DNA of 64,000 nt from CAYNRE01 sp964399535. GTDB taxonomy: Bacteria > Planctomycetota > Planctomycetia > Pirellulales > CAYNRE01. How positions within the stretch are numbered: position 1 is the first letter of the stretch; each line of letters opens with the position of its first letter. Below the pieces are notes generated by a model. The model saw only the letters and a list, made by a program, of their open reading frames with translations, did not search any database and was not told where the DNA came from. This document shows, in pieces, positions 34,952 to 45,623 of the stretch. The stretch is from the NCBI GenBank assembly GCA_964399535.1, contig CAYNRE010000050.1, forward strand, positions 1 through 64,000. Direction: 5' to 3'. The translations under genes and the position numbers were made by a program.

Positions 34952-35880
34952 GGGACTGGGGGTCCGTCGGACAACTCGGCCGGGCGGCGCCGCCAGAGGC
35001 TAGCCACGGTCAGTCCCGAGATGACGTGCCAGATTCCCCACCAGCCGGCCACCAGGGCCATGCCCCCCAGCCCGTCGAAGTAGCGAAAGACCAGCCCCAA
35101 TCCCAGGGCCGAGTTCTGAATTCCCACTTCAATCGAAATGGCCCGCCGGTCGCGCTCGGGCAGCCCACCGAGCCAAGCGGCCCCGTAGCCGAGCGAAAGC
35201 GCGAAGGCGTTTTGCACCAGCACGGCCAGCACGACCCAGTGCACGTAGGCCAGAAAGGCTTGGAGGTTTTGCGCGAAAGCCACCGCCACGAACGAAGCGA
35301 AACAGACGAGCGAGAGCGCCTGGAAGGGGCGATGGAGCCGCTGAGCCAGGCGCGGCACGAAGTGTGCGCAAAGCATTCCCATTGCAATCGGCACGCCCAG
35401 GATCATGCCGATTCGAACGAACAGATCGGCCGACTCCAGGTGAATCTCGCGCAGGATGCTCCGCGTGGGCTCTTGCCGGGACCCCCAAAACTCGAGATTC
35501 AGCGGAGTCATCAGCACGGCCGCCACGGTCGAGCAAGCCGTCATGGTGACCGACAAGGCCGTATTGCCACGAGAAAAATGCGTGAGGAAATTCGAGAGGT
35601 TTCCCCCCGGGCAGGCCGCGATCAGGATCATGCCCAGGGCCACGCTGGGGGCGGGGTGCATCACGAGCGTCAGCAGGTAGGTGCCCGCGGGCAAGAGCAG
35701 GAACTGGGCCCCCAACCCGATGAGCGGGCCCTTGGGCTGGTAAGCGATCTGGCCGAAATCGCGCAAGCGCAAATCGAGCGCCACGCCGAACATGATCATG
35801 CCAATGATGGCGTCCAGCAGCCAAACGCCGCCGTTGCCCAAGGTGAGCCGCACGGCGTCGACATTTTGCGACATATCCAC
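34948..35880 (-). CDS. Bile acid:sodium symporter (BASS) family transporter
   Basis: About nine to ten membrane helices are visible in 310 residues. The family's sodium-site blocks are clear: ACPGGNLSNFLTHFSRGN followed by ALSVTMTACSTVAAVLMTPLNL, and EVGIQNSALGLGLVF in the second half. Family members carry organic acids, including bile acids and pyruvate, with sodium. Its position directly after a ThDP-dependent enzyme (seven-base gap) suggests uptake of a 2-oxo acid or another carboxylate that the enzyme uses; this is inference. Confidence 0.88.
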   Translation of the reverse strand: MDMSQNVDAVRLTLGNGGVWLLDAIIGMIMFGVALDLRLRDFGQIAYQPKGPLIGLGAQFLLLPAGTYLLTLVMHPAPSVALGMILIAACPGGNLSNFLTHFSRGNTALSVTMTACSTVAAVLMTPLNLEFWGSRQEPTRSILREIHLESADLFVRIGMILGVPIAMGMLCAHFVPRLAQRLHRPFQALSLVCFASFVAVAFAQNLQAFLAYVHWVVLAVLVQNAFALSLGYGAAWLGGLPERDRRAISIEVGIQNSALGLGLVFRYFDGLGGMALVAGWWGIWHVISGLTVASLWRRRPAELSDGPPVP

Positions 35881-35887
35881 ACGGCCC

Positions 35888-37639
35888 TCACTTGCCCGCG
35901 GGCTCCTCGTGCATCTTCTTGAACGTGAGCAAGTTGGGGGCCCACATGTGTTTCACCGGATCGACGTCGACGTGGACCACGCTGCAGACGTCGGCCGCGC
36001 GGCAGCGCTCCAGCGCCGGACGGAGCTCGTCCAGCGTGCTGACGCGGATTCCCTGGGCTCCCATGCTGGCGGCCAGCAGGTCGAAGCGGGTCTCGCAAAA
36101 GTCGGCGTTGATCGTCTCCTCGGGGCCCAGCGATTTGAAAAGCAGCGTCTTCAGCGGGCGCAGGGCGAATTGCTGGTTCATCTTCACCATGCCCCACTGC
36201 TTGTCGCAGCAGACCAGGAAGGTAACCTTCAGCCGGTTGCGCACGGCCGTTTCAATCTCTTGCTGGTTGAAGCCCATGGCCCCGTCGCCGATCAGACATA
36301 CCACCTCGCGATCCGGATGAGCGGCCTTGGCCCCCAGGGCCTGGGCCACTCCCGCCCCCAACATGCCGAACTTGAACGTGGCGAGCACCGTGCCGGGCGT
36401 GTGTACCTGGTGGTAGAAGTTTCCCCACACGGCGGTATTGCCGCCATCGAGCACACAGAAGGCGTCGGCGGGAAACACCTGCTGACAAACCTGGGCCACG
36501 TGGCCAGCGGTTAGCCGTCCGTCGGCCTGCTTGATCGCTTTGTCGAGCTGGGCCCGGCTCTGGTCTTGGGCCGTGGCGTAGTCCGCCAAACGCGCCTTGC
36601 GGTCGGCCAGCGTGGCGGGCGCCCCTTGGCGCTGGATCGCCTCGCAAAGGCGCGCCAGAAACAGCCGGGCGTCGGCCAATACCGCCAGGTCGACCGGCTT
36701 GTTCAGACCCAAGATTTCTTCGTCGATATCGACTTGAATGTGCTTCTGCCGCGCCGGCGAAGCCCAGTACGGAGGTTTTCCCCACCAGTCGGTTTCGCCA
36801 ATTCGCGAACCGAGCGTTAGCACCAGGTCGGCCTCGTTGCGGGCTCGGTTGCAGAGATCGATGTGAATCATCGGTACCGCCAGCGGCGAGGTCTCGGGCA
36901 CTACCCCCCGGGCGGCCCAGCTCGTCACGACCGGAGCCTGCAACCGCTCGGCCACGGCCAGTAGTTCGGCGTAGGCCTGCGCATGCACCACGCCGCTGCC
37001 GGCATGAATCAGCGGAGCACGAGCCGCCAAGAGCATTTGGGCCGCTTCGTCGACGACCACCGGGTCGGGAGCGATCGGCCGCGTTCGGCGATAGCTGCCC
37101 GGCCGGGGCAACGCAACCAGCTTGTCGCGGTTGTTTAGGATGCTCTCCGGAATATCCAAATGCACCACCCCCGGCCGCCCGCGATACGAAATGCGCAGCG
37201 CCCGTTTGAGCATCTCGGTCAGCCGGCCGAAACTTGGAACCGTGCCCGACCACTTGCTCATCGGCTTGGTAACCGCCACCTGGGGAAAGTACTGATAGGT
37301 GCCGCCCCGGTCGGGGTAGCCGATGCCGACACGCCGCGTGCTGGTCAGAAGCAGCACCCGGTTGCCCTCCCCGTTTTCGACCGCCACCCCGGGCAGCGCG
37401 TTGGCGACCCCCGGACCGTTGCTGGCGATGCACACCCCCAATTTGCCCGTGGTTCGAGCGTAGGCGGCGGCCATATGCACGGCACAGGCTTCGTGGCGTG
37501 GGCCGATGAGTCGAATTCCCGAGCGAACCAGCGACGAGTAGAGGCCGAAATAGCTGCCGTCGATAATGCCGAAGGCGGTGTCCACCCCCTCGGCCCGAAG
37601 CATTCGGGCAATGACTTCGCCGCCGAGCACTTTTTCCAT
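35888..37639 (-). CDS. Thiamine-diphosphate-dependent enzyme, acetolactate synthase-like
   Basis: The 583-residue protein has the three-domain POX/ALS layout. The N-terminal PYR domain carries the activating Glu in GPRHEACAVHMAAAYAR and SNGPGVANA. The central domain is about 200-330. The C-terminal PP domain has LIGDGAMGFNQQEIETAV...CCDKQWGMV, the metal/ThDP motif. Members decarboxylate or join 2-oxo acids. The N-terminus is somewhat unusual (FGIIDGSYFGLYSSL), so a true biosynthetic acetolactate synthase is unlikely, and no small regulatory subunit is present. AGAGAG precedes ATG 37639. It opens a four-gene operon with transporter, epimerase and SDR. Confidence 0.88.
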   Translation of the reverse strand: MEKVLGGEVIARMLRAEGVDTAFGIIDGSYFGLYSSLVRSGIRLIGPRHEACAVHMAAAYARTTGKLGVCIASNGPGVANALPGVAVENGEGNRVLLLTSTRRVGIGYPDRGGTYQYFPQVAVTKPMSKWSGTVPSFGRLTEMLKRALRISYRGRPGVVHLDIPESILNNRDKLVALPRPGSYRRTRPIAPDPVVVDEAAQMLLAARAPLIHAGSGVVHAQAYAELLAVAERLQAPVVTSWAARGVVPETSPLAVPMIHIDLCNRARNEADLVLTLGSRIGETDWWGKPPYWASPARQKHIQVDIDEEILGLNKPVDLAVLADARLFLARLCEAIQRQGAPATLADRKARLADYATAQDQSRAQLDKAIKQADGRLTAGHVAQVCQQVFPADAFCVLDGGNTAVWGNFYHQVHTPGTVLATFKFGMLGAGVAQALGAKAAHPDREVVCLIGDGAMGFNQQEIETAVRNRLKVTFLVCCDKQWGMVKMNQQFALRPLKTLLFKSLGPEETINADFCETRFDLLAASMGAQGIRVSTLDELRPALERCRAADVCSVVHVDVDPVKHMWAPNLLTFKKMHEEPAGK

Positions 37640-37971
37640 TGCCGAAGCTCTCTAGGTTCCAGTCGAGGGTGCCAGAAGTCGTGCCGCGCAAGGCGGGGTT
37701 GGGCGGCGGGGTTATCCCCCGCGCTCCCAGGCTCGGCTCCGGTGCACCGGCCAGACTCGGGGCGCCCCCTGCCCTACCCCGTGCCCCCAAAAGCCCACGC
37801 GCGTCGCGGGCTTCAGGGTATCACGGTGCGGGGACAGAACAAGCCAATTGCATCGGCGAATGAGCGGGGCGAAGTGGCGATTCGCCCGGGCCACACCCCG
37901 CGGGCGGTTCTTTCAGAGCACCCCGGCCAGCCTGCGCAAGGCCTCGTCGAGCCCGCCGCCCTCGCGGGCGC
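37640..37971. other. Intergenic region, 332 bp, upstream of the ThDP operon
   Basis: GC-rich sequence with no gene and no clear promoter hexamers on the minus strand. It should contain the promoter of the ThDP operon and the 3' end of the aminotransferase transcript. Confidence 0.35.
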
Positions 37972-39240
37972 TCATTCCAGTTCGGCGAGCGCTGCCCCCA
38001 GGCGATCAACCTCTTCCGAGGTGTTGTAGTGCAGCAGCCCCACCCGCACCATGCCGTCGGGTTCGAGGCCCAAAGCCTCGGTAAGCGGCAGCGCGTAGTA
38101 ATTGCCGTGCCAGGCGAAGATGCCCCGCGAGGCCAGGTGCTGGGCCACTTCGGCCGGCCGGTGCTTGGCGTGCGTAAAGCTGATGGTGGGTACACGCTCG
38201 TCGAGCCGCCGGCGGTCGGTGATTCCCCAAACCCGCACCGCCGGGAGGGCATCGAGCAAGTCGAGCAGCCGAACCAATAGCGCTCGCTCGTGCGCGGCGA
38301 TCGCCTGCCAGGCGGCCACCAGTGCCTCGCGCTGCGTGGCGGCGGCTGCCCGAGTACCCAGCGTGGCGCGGCCCACATCGACCAGGTACTCGACCGCGGC
38401 CCATGCCCCGGCGATGGCCTCGTGGCTTTGGGTGCCGGTCATCCAGCGCCCGGGCAGGCTATCGGGGGCGGGCCGTACCTTGTACGCGGGCAGTTCGGCC
38501 AATCGGGCGCGGCGCCCCCAAAGCACGCCCAGATGGGGCCCGAAAAACTTGTATGCCGAGCAAACCAGGTAATCACAGTTCCAGGCCGTCACGTCGAGCA
38601 GGGCGTGCGGGGCGTAATGCACGGCGTCGACGGCCACCTCGGCCCCGACTTCGTGAGCCCAGCGGGTGATCTCCGCCACGGGGTTGATGGTTCCCACGGC
38701 GTTCGATGCGCAGCCTACCGCCACGAGCCGGGTACGAGCGCCGAGCAGCGATCGCAATTGCGCGAGGTCGAGCGTGCAGTCTTCTTTTTGGATATCGACG
38801 TGCCGCACGGTGGCCCCGGCGTCGCGTGCCGCCAACACCCACGGGGAAACGTTGGCGTCGTGATCCAGCCGGGTTACGAGCACTTCGTCTCCCGGTTTCC
38901 AGGTCTTGGCCAGGGCCCGGCTCAGCGCCAGCGTAAGCGTGGTCATGTTGGCCCCGAACACGATCGTATCGGGGTCGTTGGCGCCGAGCAGATCGGCCAG
39001 CGCCGCATGGGCCCGATCGAGCAGAGCATCGCTCTGCCGGCTCGTGGCGAACAGCCCTCCATGGTTGGCGTTGCACTCGACTAAATAGCCCGAGATGGCG
39101 TCGATCACGCGGCTCGGTACCTGGCTACCGGCCGGGCCGTCGAAAAACACCACCGGCCGGCCATCTTGGTTTCGCGCAAGTGCGGGAAACTGGCGGCGGC
39201 ACGCGGCTACGTCTAACGAGCTGACAGTCATAGGATCCAT
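37972..39240 (-). CDS. Class V aminotransferase, cysteine desulfurase-like
   Basis: PLP-dependent fold type I. FFDGPAGSQVPSRVIDAI opens the domain, VFGANMTTLTLALSRAL and VTRLDHDANVSPW bind the cofactor region, EVAVDAVHYAPHALLDV carries the Asp-x-x-His pair, and the PLP Lys is in CSAYKFFGPHLGVLWG. The sequence fits the cysteine-desulfurase-like subfamily (TIGR01976) rather than IscS: I see no mobile Cys loop with the usual context. The substrate is unknown. ATG 39240 and ATG 39231 are both possible starts. It is codirectional with the DUF1445 and PaaK-like genes. Confidence 0.85.
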   Translation of the reverse strand: MDPMTVSSLDVAACRRQFPALARNQDGRPVVFFDGPAGSQVPSRVIDAISGYLVECNANHGGLFATSRQSDALLDRAHAALADLLGANDPDTIVFGANMTTLTLALSRALAKTWKPGDEVLVTRLDHDANVSPWVLAARDAGATVRHVDIQKEDCTLDLAQLRSLLGARTRLVAVGCASNAVGTINPVAEITRWAHEVGAEVAVDAVHYAPHALLDVTAWNCDYLVCSAYKFFGPHLGVLWGRRARLAELPAYKVRPAPDSLPGRWMTGTQSHEAIAGAWAAVEYLVDVGRATLGTRAAAATQREALVAAWQAIAAHERALLVRLLDLLDALPAVRVWGITDRRRLDERVPTISFTHAKHRPAEVAQHLASRGIFAWHGNYYALPLTEALGLEPDGMVRVGLLHYNTSEEVDRLGAALAELE

Positions 39241-39347
39241 GAGCCTTGAGCAGAGGGTAACGGGCAGGGCGGTGAGTCATCGCTTTCGAGCGGTGCTTCC
39301 GGCGGATTCATCGGGAGCGTGCGGAACCCGAGGCAAACGGCCGACGC

Positions 39348-40169
39348 TTAGGCCGGCGCCATCCGGCGGTAGCTTTCGTCGGTACGATCCGTCAGGAACA
39401 TGCAGCCCGGCGAGTGGGTAAACGCCAGCGGCAGCCCGGCATTTTCCAGCGCCAGTTGCGGAGTTACGCCACAGGCCCAGAACACCGGAACTTCGCCCGG
39501 ACGTATCGTGACCGCATCGCCAAAGTCGGGCCGGGTCAGTTCGGCAATGCCCAGCGCGCGGGGGTCGCCCACGTGAATCGGGCCGCCGTGCATGGTGGGA
39601 AACTGTGCGGTGATCTCCCGCACGCGCTCAACTTGTTCGGGCAAGTAGGGTCGCATGCTGACGACCAGGTTGCCTTGAAACGGGCCGGCGCCCTGGCAGG
39701 CCACCGCGGTGCGATACATCGGCACGTTGCACCCCTGCCGCAGGTGGCGCACCTCCAGGCCAGCCTGCTCCAGGCCCTGTTCAAAGGTGAAGGAACAGCC
39801 CAGCAGAAAGGCCACCAGGTTGCTCTGCCAAAGCCCGCTCAGGTCGCAGGGCTGCTCGGCTTCGGGCTTACCGTGGCGAAACACGCGATAGCGCGGCAGG
39901 TCGGTGCGCAAGTCGGCGCCGGGGGCCACGTCGCGCGGCTCCACCTCGCCCGGGCCCGATCGATACACCAGCGGGCAGGCGCGGGCATTCAGGCGGCAGA
40001 ATTCGGCAAAGGCATCGGCCACGTCGGCCGGCACCACCGCCAGGTTGCACTGGGCGTAGCCGCGGGCCATACCAGCCGTGGGACCGCGCAGCTCGCCCCG
40101 GCGAATCGCCCCGCGTACCTGGGCGGGGCTGGCGTCGGCCCAGGGGCTGATAGCGGCGGGAGATGGCAT
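39348..40169 (-). CDS. DUF1445 / D-glutamate cyclase-like hydro-lyase
   Basis: The 273-residue product shows the DUF1445 blocks: RGELRGPTAGMARGYAQCNL, FLLGCSFTFEQGLEQAG, RHLRQGCNVPMYRT and VFWACGVTPQLAL...FTHSPGCMFLTD. The family is annotated as a putative hydro-lyase, and a mammalian homologue is a D-glutamate cyclase. A role in handling D-glutamate/5-oxoproline is therefore possible but unproven here. It lies between a PaaK-like ligase (19 bp upstream) and an aminotransferase (107 bp downstream), all on the minus strand. Confidence 0.85.
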   Translation of the reverse strand: MPSPAAISPWADASPAQVRGAIRRGELRGPTAGMARGYAQCNLAVVPADVADAFAEFCRLNARACPLVYRSGPGEVEPRDVAPGADLRTDLPRYRVFRHGKPEAEQPCDLSGLWQSNLVAFLLGCSFTFEQGLEQAGLEVRHLRQGCNVPMYRTAVACQGAGPFQGNLVVSMRPYLPEQVERVREITAQFPTMHGGPIHVGDPRALGIAELTRPDFGDAVTIRPGEVPVFWACGVTPQLALENAGLPLAFTHSPGCMFLTDRTDESYRRMAPA

Positions 40170-40188
40170 GTTGGTTCCGCGCGACTCG

Positions 40189-41481
40189 TCAAGGCGCCGC
40201 TGTAGGGCCGCGCCGGTCGATCAGCCGTTTGCCCTTGCCCTCGAAGCGCGGCAGCGACCCGACTTCGACCAGGCAAACCGACACCTTCAGGCCCAAGCGC
40301 AGTTGCAGTTCCTGCGAAACGCGGTCGGGCTGGCGCAGGCGATCTTCGATCTCGATCACCAGTTGATCCATCTCCCCCTGCTTGATCGCCGTGGCCCGAT
40401 ATTCGATCACCTCGGGAAAGCTGCGTACGAGCTGATCCAGCGCGCTGGGGAACACGTTCACTCCGCGAATGACCAGCATGTCGTCGGCCCGGCCCACGAT
40501 TCCCCCGTCGAGCGCGACGAACCGGCAGGGCAAATCATGGCCCCAGCGAGGGCGAACCAGGTCGCCCGTTCGGTAGCGCAAGAGCGGACAGCCGGGCCGG
40601 CCGAGGCTGGTAATGACGAGTTCGGCCAATTCCCCTTCGTTGGCGGCACCGCCCGTTTCGAGCGAGAGGAATTCGGGAATGAATTCGCTTTCGATGACCT
40701 GCAGGCCCCGACCGGCGCCGGCCGGCATTCCCCAGGGCCCGGCTTCGGTCGAGCCGGCGTGGTCGAAAACTTCAGCCTGCCAGGAGTCGGCAATGCGCTG
40801 TCGAATGGCCGGTACCGAGCCACCGGGCTCACCGGCGAGCAGGATGCGACGAATCCCCAAATCGGCCACGTCGACCTGATGTTCCAGCCCCACTTCGGCC
40901 ATGTGCAGGGCGTAGCTTGGCGTGGCCAGTAGCACGGTGGCCCGGCGCGAGCGGGCCAGCTCTAGCCGGGCCAGGGTGTTCATACCACCGCCGGCCAGCA
41001 CCTGGCAGCCCCGGGCCGCGGCGGCCTCGAACCCGCTCCAAAACCCGACATAGGGGCCGAAACTAAAGGCGGCTAGCACCCGTTCGCCCGGTTGCACCCC
41101 AGCGGCGTCGTAGACAAATTGCCAGGTATCGAGCCACCATTGCCAATCGGCCGCCGTATCGAGCACGGCCAGCGGCCGGCCGCGCGTTCCCGAGGTTTGA
41201 TGCAGCCGCACGTATCGGTCAAGCGGCCAGGTATGGTTCCGAGCCAGGTCGTCGGGGTGGCGCTCGTGAAACAACTCCTGCTTGAAGGTGAATGGAACTT
41301 GGGCCAGCGCGTCGAGCGATTCCAAGGGCCGAGCCACGCCCGCCAGCTTGGCGGCGTAGAAGGTGTTGTGCGGCAGAATCGTGTCCAGCAGCCGATTGAG
41401 CCGGGTGAGTTGATACTGCTCCAGCGCGGCGCCGCTCAGCGCTCCCAGGCTTTTCCGGTCGGCAGCCGTTCGTGGTTGCAT
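40189..41481 (-). CDS. Phenylacetate-CoA ligase family (PaaK-like) AMP-forming ligase
   Basis: The adenylate-forming core has HQTSGTRGRPLAVLDT (phosphate loop), DHAGSTEAGPWGMP, YRTGDLVRP and the C-terminal GKGKRLIDRR with the catalytic Lys. Length (430) matches PaaK rather than longer acyl-CoA synthetases. It probably activates an aromatic or other carboxylate to its CoA thioester. No other phenylacetate pathway genes are present, so the substrate is uncertain. It is the first gene of the minus-strand group with DUF1445 and the aminotransferase. Confidence 0.87.
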   Translation of the reverse strand: MQPRTAADRKSLGALSGAALEQYQLTRLNRLLDTILPHNTFYAAKLAGVARPLESLDALAQVPFTFKQELFHERHPDDLARNHTWPLDRYVRLHQTSGTRGRPLAVLDTAADWQWWLDTWQFVYDAAGVQPGERVLAAFSFGPYVGFWSGFEAAAARGCQVLAGGGMNTLARLELARSRRATVLLATPSYALHMAEVGLEHQVDVADLGIRRILLAGEPGGSVPAIRQRIADSWQAEVFDHAGSTEAGPWGMPAGAGRGLQVIESEFIPEFLSLETGGAANEGELAELVITSLGRPGCPLLRYRTGDLVRPRWGHDLPCRFVALDGGIVGRADDMLVIRGVNVFPSALDQLVRSFPEVIEYRATAIKQGEMDQLVIEIEDRLRQPDRVSQELQLRLGLKVSVCLVEVGSLPRFEGKGKRLIDRRGPTAAP

Positions 41482-41741
41482 GGTGGCATCATAGCGGGCC
41501 TCCTCGCGCGCTGGCCAGAGCCGGCCGGGCCTAGCCCGCCGCCACCGAGCCCATTATCTTGGCACGTTCTCGCCGCGGGGGTGCGCCCACGGGCCGGGGG
41601 CAAAGCGGGCGCCGCGCCGGCCGGCGAGCGCCCAGGTGCCAAGCCTGCCCAGCGCGGGCCCTGGCGCCGCCGCTGGGAATCGTTTTCCTCTCTGATTCGC
41701 TCGGTGACCATCCCGCTCGGTTGTTATTCCGTTTGGTGACC

Positions 41742-43139
41742 ATGACCGCTCCCCCCAGCAAAGCTTCCCTCCTGGTCATCTTCCTCACGGTCTTTATCGA
41801 CCTGTTGGGCTTTGGCATCGTTTTGCCCCTCTTGCCGATTTACGCCGAGCAGTTTGCCCAGGGGATGACCCCCGCGCAAACCGGTTGGACCATCGGGCTC
41901 CTGATGGCCAGCTACTCGACCATGCAGTTTTTCTTCGCCCCCATCTGGGGCCGGCTCTCCGATCGGCTGGGGCGGCGCCCTTTACTACTGCTGGGGCTCA
42001 GCGGATCGGTCGTGTTCTATGCCCTGTTTGGCGTGGCGACCATTTGGGGCAGCCTGGCCTGGTTGTTCGTCTCGCGCATCGGGGCGGGAATCGCGGGCGC
42101 AACGATTTCAACCGCCCAGGCCTACATTGCCGACGTTACCTCGAAAGAGACCCGCGCCCGGGGAATGGCCCTGATCGGGGCCGCCTTTGGGCTCGGATTC
42201 ACGCTGGGGCCCTTGTTGGGGGCCGCGGCGATCGTTTTGTCGCCCGAAAACGGCGGACGAAGCCCCTGGCCTGGCTACTTGGCGGCTCTGCTCTCGGCCG
42301 CCGCCTTGCTGCTGGCCTGGTTCAAATTGCCGGAATCTCGCAAACCGGGCCACGGTGAGGCGAGCCGCGAGCGATTCGACCTGACGGCACTGATCACGGC
42401 CGTTTCGATCCCCTCGGTGCTGGCGCTGATTCTCGCCTCGTTCGTGGGGGGGCTCGCCTTCGCCAACCTGGAATCGACCCTCTCGCGCAACGTGGCTCAT
42501 TGGATCGAAAGCGAGGAACCCTCGGGCGATGCGGTCGCGGACCTGCCGCCCAAGCGGCTCGAGGCCAGCGAGCAGGCCGACGACGAATCGGCTTCGGCCA
42601 AGCCCGGTGCCGCGGTCAACCCAAAACCCGCTGGGCCACCCGCTTCGAACCGGGCTGCGAAACGCCAGCATGTCGATCGCCAGGTGTTGATGGTGTTCAC
42701 CTACCTAGGGCTGGTGCTCACGTTCTCGCAGGGAGTGCTGGTGCGAGGGCTCTCGACCCGCGTGCCGGAAGCGGTCATGGCCACCTGCGGCGCCGGCACG
42801 GCGGTGCTCGGTTTTTTGCTGCTGGGCTGGGCGACCCAGGTGCTAAGTTGGCCGCTTTTGTATGGTGCCCTGGCGGTCGAGCTGATTGGCTTTTCGTTTG
42901 TCACCCCCTCGCTCAATTCGCTGATTTCGCGCCGCAGCGATCCGGCACAACAGGGGGGGGTGCTGGGCCTGCTGCAAAGCAGCAGCTCGCTAGCGCGGAT
43001 TCTGGGTCCGATCTTCGCCAACCTAATGTTTGTGTGGTCGCCGCAGGCGCCCTTCTGGTTTGCCGCCGCGCTTATGGGGGTCGGCCTGGGGCTGATCGCG
43101 ATTGCCGTGCGAGGCGGTCACGACTTCCCCAGCGGCTGA
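41742..43139 (+). CDS. MFS transporter of the TetA/multidrug type with a long inter-helix loop
   Basis: Twelve-helix major facilitator. VFIDLLGFGIVLPLLPIY is helix 1, motif A is GRLSDRLGRRP and the motif C region follows SRIGAGIAGATIST (helix 5). The first half matches the TetA-like drug/proton antiporters closely. After helix 7 there is a hydrophilic insertion of about 60 residues (about 245-305, rich in Glu, Ala, Pro, Lys) before helix 8, which TetA lacks. ATG 41742 starts at the family N-terminus; the upstream open frame is Arg/Pro-rich. The last codons belong to a 21-bp tandem repeat. Confidence 0.85.
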   Translation: MTAPPSKASLLVIFLTVFIDLLGFGIVLPLLPIYAEQFAQGMTPAQTGWTIGLLMASYSTMQFFFAPIWGRLSDRLGRRPLLLLGLSGSVVFYALFGVATIWGSLAWLFVSRIGAGIAGATISTAQAYIADVTSKETRARGMALIGAAFGLGFTLGPLLGAAAIVLSPENGGRSPWPGYLAALLSAAALLLAWFKLPESRKPGHGEASRERFDLTALITAVSIPSVLALILASFVGGLAFANLESTLSRNVAHWIESEEPSGDAVADLPPKRLEASEQADDESASAKPGAAVNPKPAGPPASNRAAKRQHVDRQVLMVFTYLGLVLTFSQGVLVRGLSTRVPEAVMATCGAGTAVLGFLLLGWATQVLSWPLLYGALAVELIGFSFVTPSLNSLISRRSDPAQQGGVLGLLQSSSSLARILGPIFANLMFVWSPQAPFWFAAALMGVGLGLIAIAVRGGHDFPSG

Positions 43140-43193
43140 CCGGTCCCCCCTAGCGGCTGATCGGTTGCCCCTGGCGGCTGACCGAGCTTGCCG
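43131..43193 (+). repeat. 21-bp imperfect tandem repeat, three copies, spanning the MFS stop codon
   Basis: Units begin at 43131, 43152 and 43173 and share the core gcggctga(c/t)cg followed by a C-rich tail. The first unit encodes the last codons and TGA of the MFS gene. Because the period is a multiple of three, each further unit repeats an in-frame TGA. Confidence 0.7.
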
Positions 43194-43729
43194 GGCGCGC
43201 CAGGTCGGTTGAAGTAAGCCGGCTTGGCCTATTTCATCCCGGGCCAAGCCCAGCGCCGAGCGGCTTGCGAAAGCGCGAGCCTGCTGAAACGTTCGGCGGC
43301 TGTTAGCCACCCGCCAGAAGCACCCGCTCCCCGGGGGCGGCCCGACAGAGTCCTTGCTTCGAACCAACAGGCTGGCATTCCGGGCCGACCCGGCAGGCAT
43401 TTCGCGGCTGCAAGCCAAAGCAAGCCAACCAGTTTTGGCCACAGGAAGGCGCCTGGCGAGCCACCGAATTCGCCCTCGATTCCCTACCCTGAAGGGGCAA
43501 AATCCAGTCGATTGCCGGTAATTGCTTTACCCACCCAGTGGTAGGTGCTAAGCTTTAATGAAGATAAGGAGAGTACCGCACGCCCCTGGTCACACCGGAA
43601 CGGGGGAAGTGTGGCGATCGCTGGCCGCCGGCCGAAAGGGTGCTGCGGCGGGATCGAATTCGAGTCTTAGTAAGCGGACTAACCCCCGCGGGGGCAGGGG
43701 TTCCGATCCGACAATGAGTTGGATGGACC
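43194..43729. other. Intergenic region, about 540 bp, no gene recognised
   Basis: It holds no gene or RNA that I can recognise. Near 43524-43556 the sequence becomes AT-richer (ttgctttacccacc...gctaagctttaatg) and could carry the promoter of the 93-aa gene. The spacing of TTGCTT to TAAGCT is only roughly right. Confidence 0.35.
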
Positions 43730-44011
43730 ATGAGCACTGACAGCGAAACCGACTATTCCGACGAACTGGACGTGTCGGATCTGCAAAGCCATGGCTCGGG
43801 CGGCGGGCATGGTTGGTACGCGCGTAAAACGCGCGAAACGCGAGCTTTCTTGGGGCAACTGCGCCCGGACGAGACGGGGCGCATGCCGGGCTACGACCAA
43901 TCGCGGCGCTGGCGTCGCCGGCGCGGTTCGCGTCGCAGTTCGAGCTGGTCGAGCCGCCTTTGGCGGCGGATGCGCGACTGGATCTACCAGATTACGAGCC
44001 CGCTGCCGTAA
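43730..44011 (+). CDS. Small protein with acidic N-terminus and Arg/Ser-rich basic C-terminus (93 aa)
   Basis: Residues 1-20 are acidic (STDSETDYSDELDVSD), a Gly/His stretch follows, and residues 57-82 are Arg/Ser-rich (RRWRRRRGSRRSS) before a short amphipathic end. There is no signal peptide or domain I know. The acidic codons at the start and the AT-richer upstream DNA argue for a real gene. The charge split is like small nucleic-acid-associated proteins, but this is speculation. Confidence 0.5.
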   Translation: MSTDSETDYSDELDVSDLQSHGSGGGHGWYARKTRETRAFLGQLRPDETGRMPGYDQSRRWRRRRGSRRSSSWSSRLWRRMRDWIYQITSPLP

Positions 44012-44085
44012 CGTGGCGGGTTCTCGTACGGGCCATTTAGGCTCGCCTGGTCGGCCGCGCGAGGCCCCTCCGCTTGCCCAGTGAT

Positions 44086-45618
<1,533 letters not shown>

Positions 45619-45623
45619 CCGCC

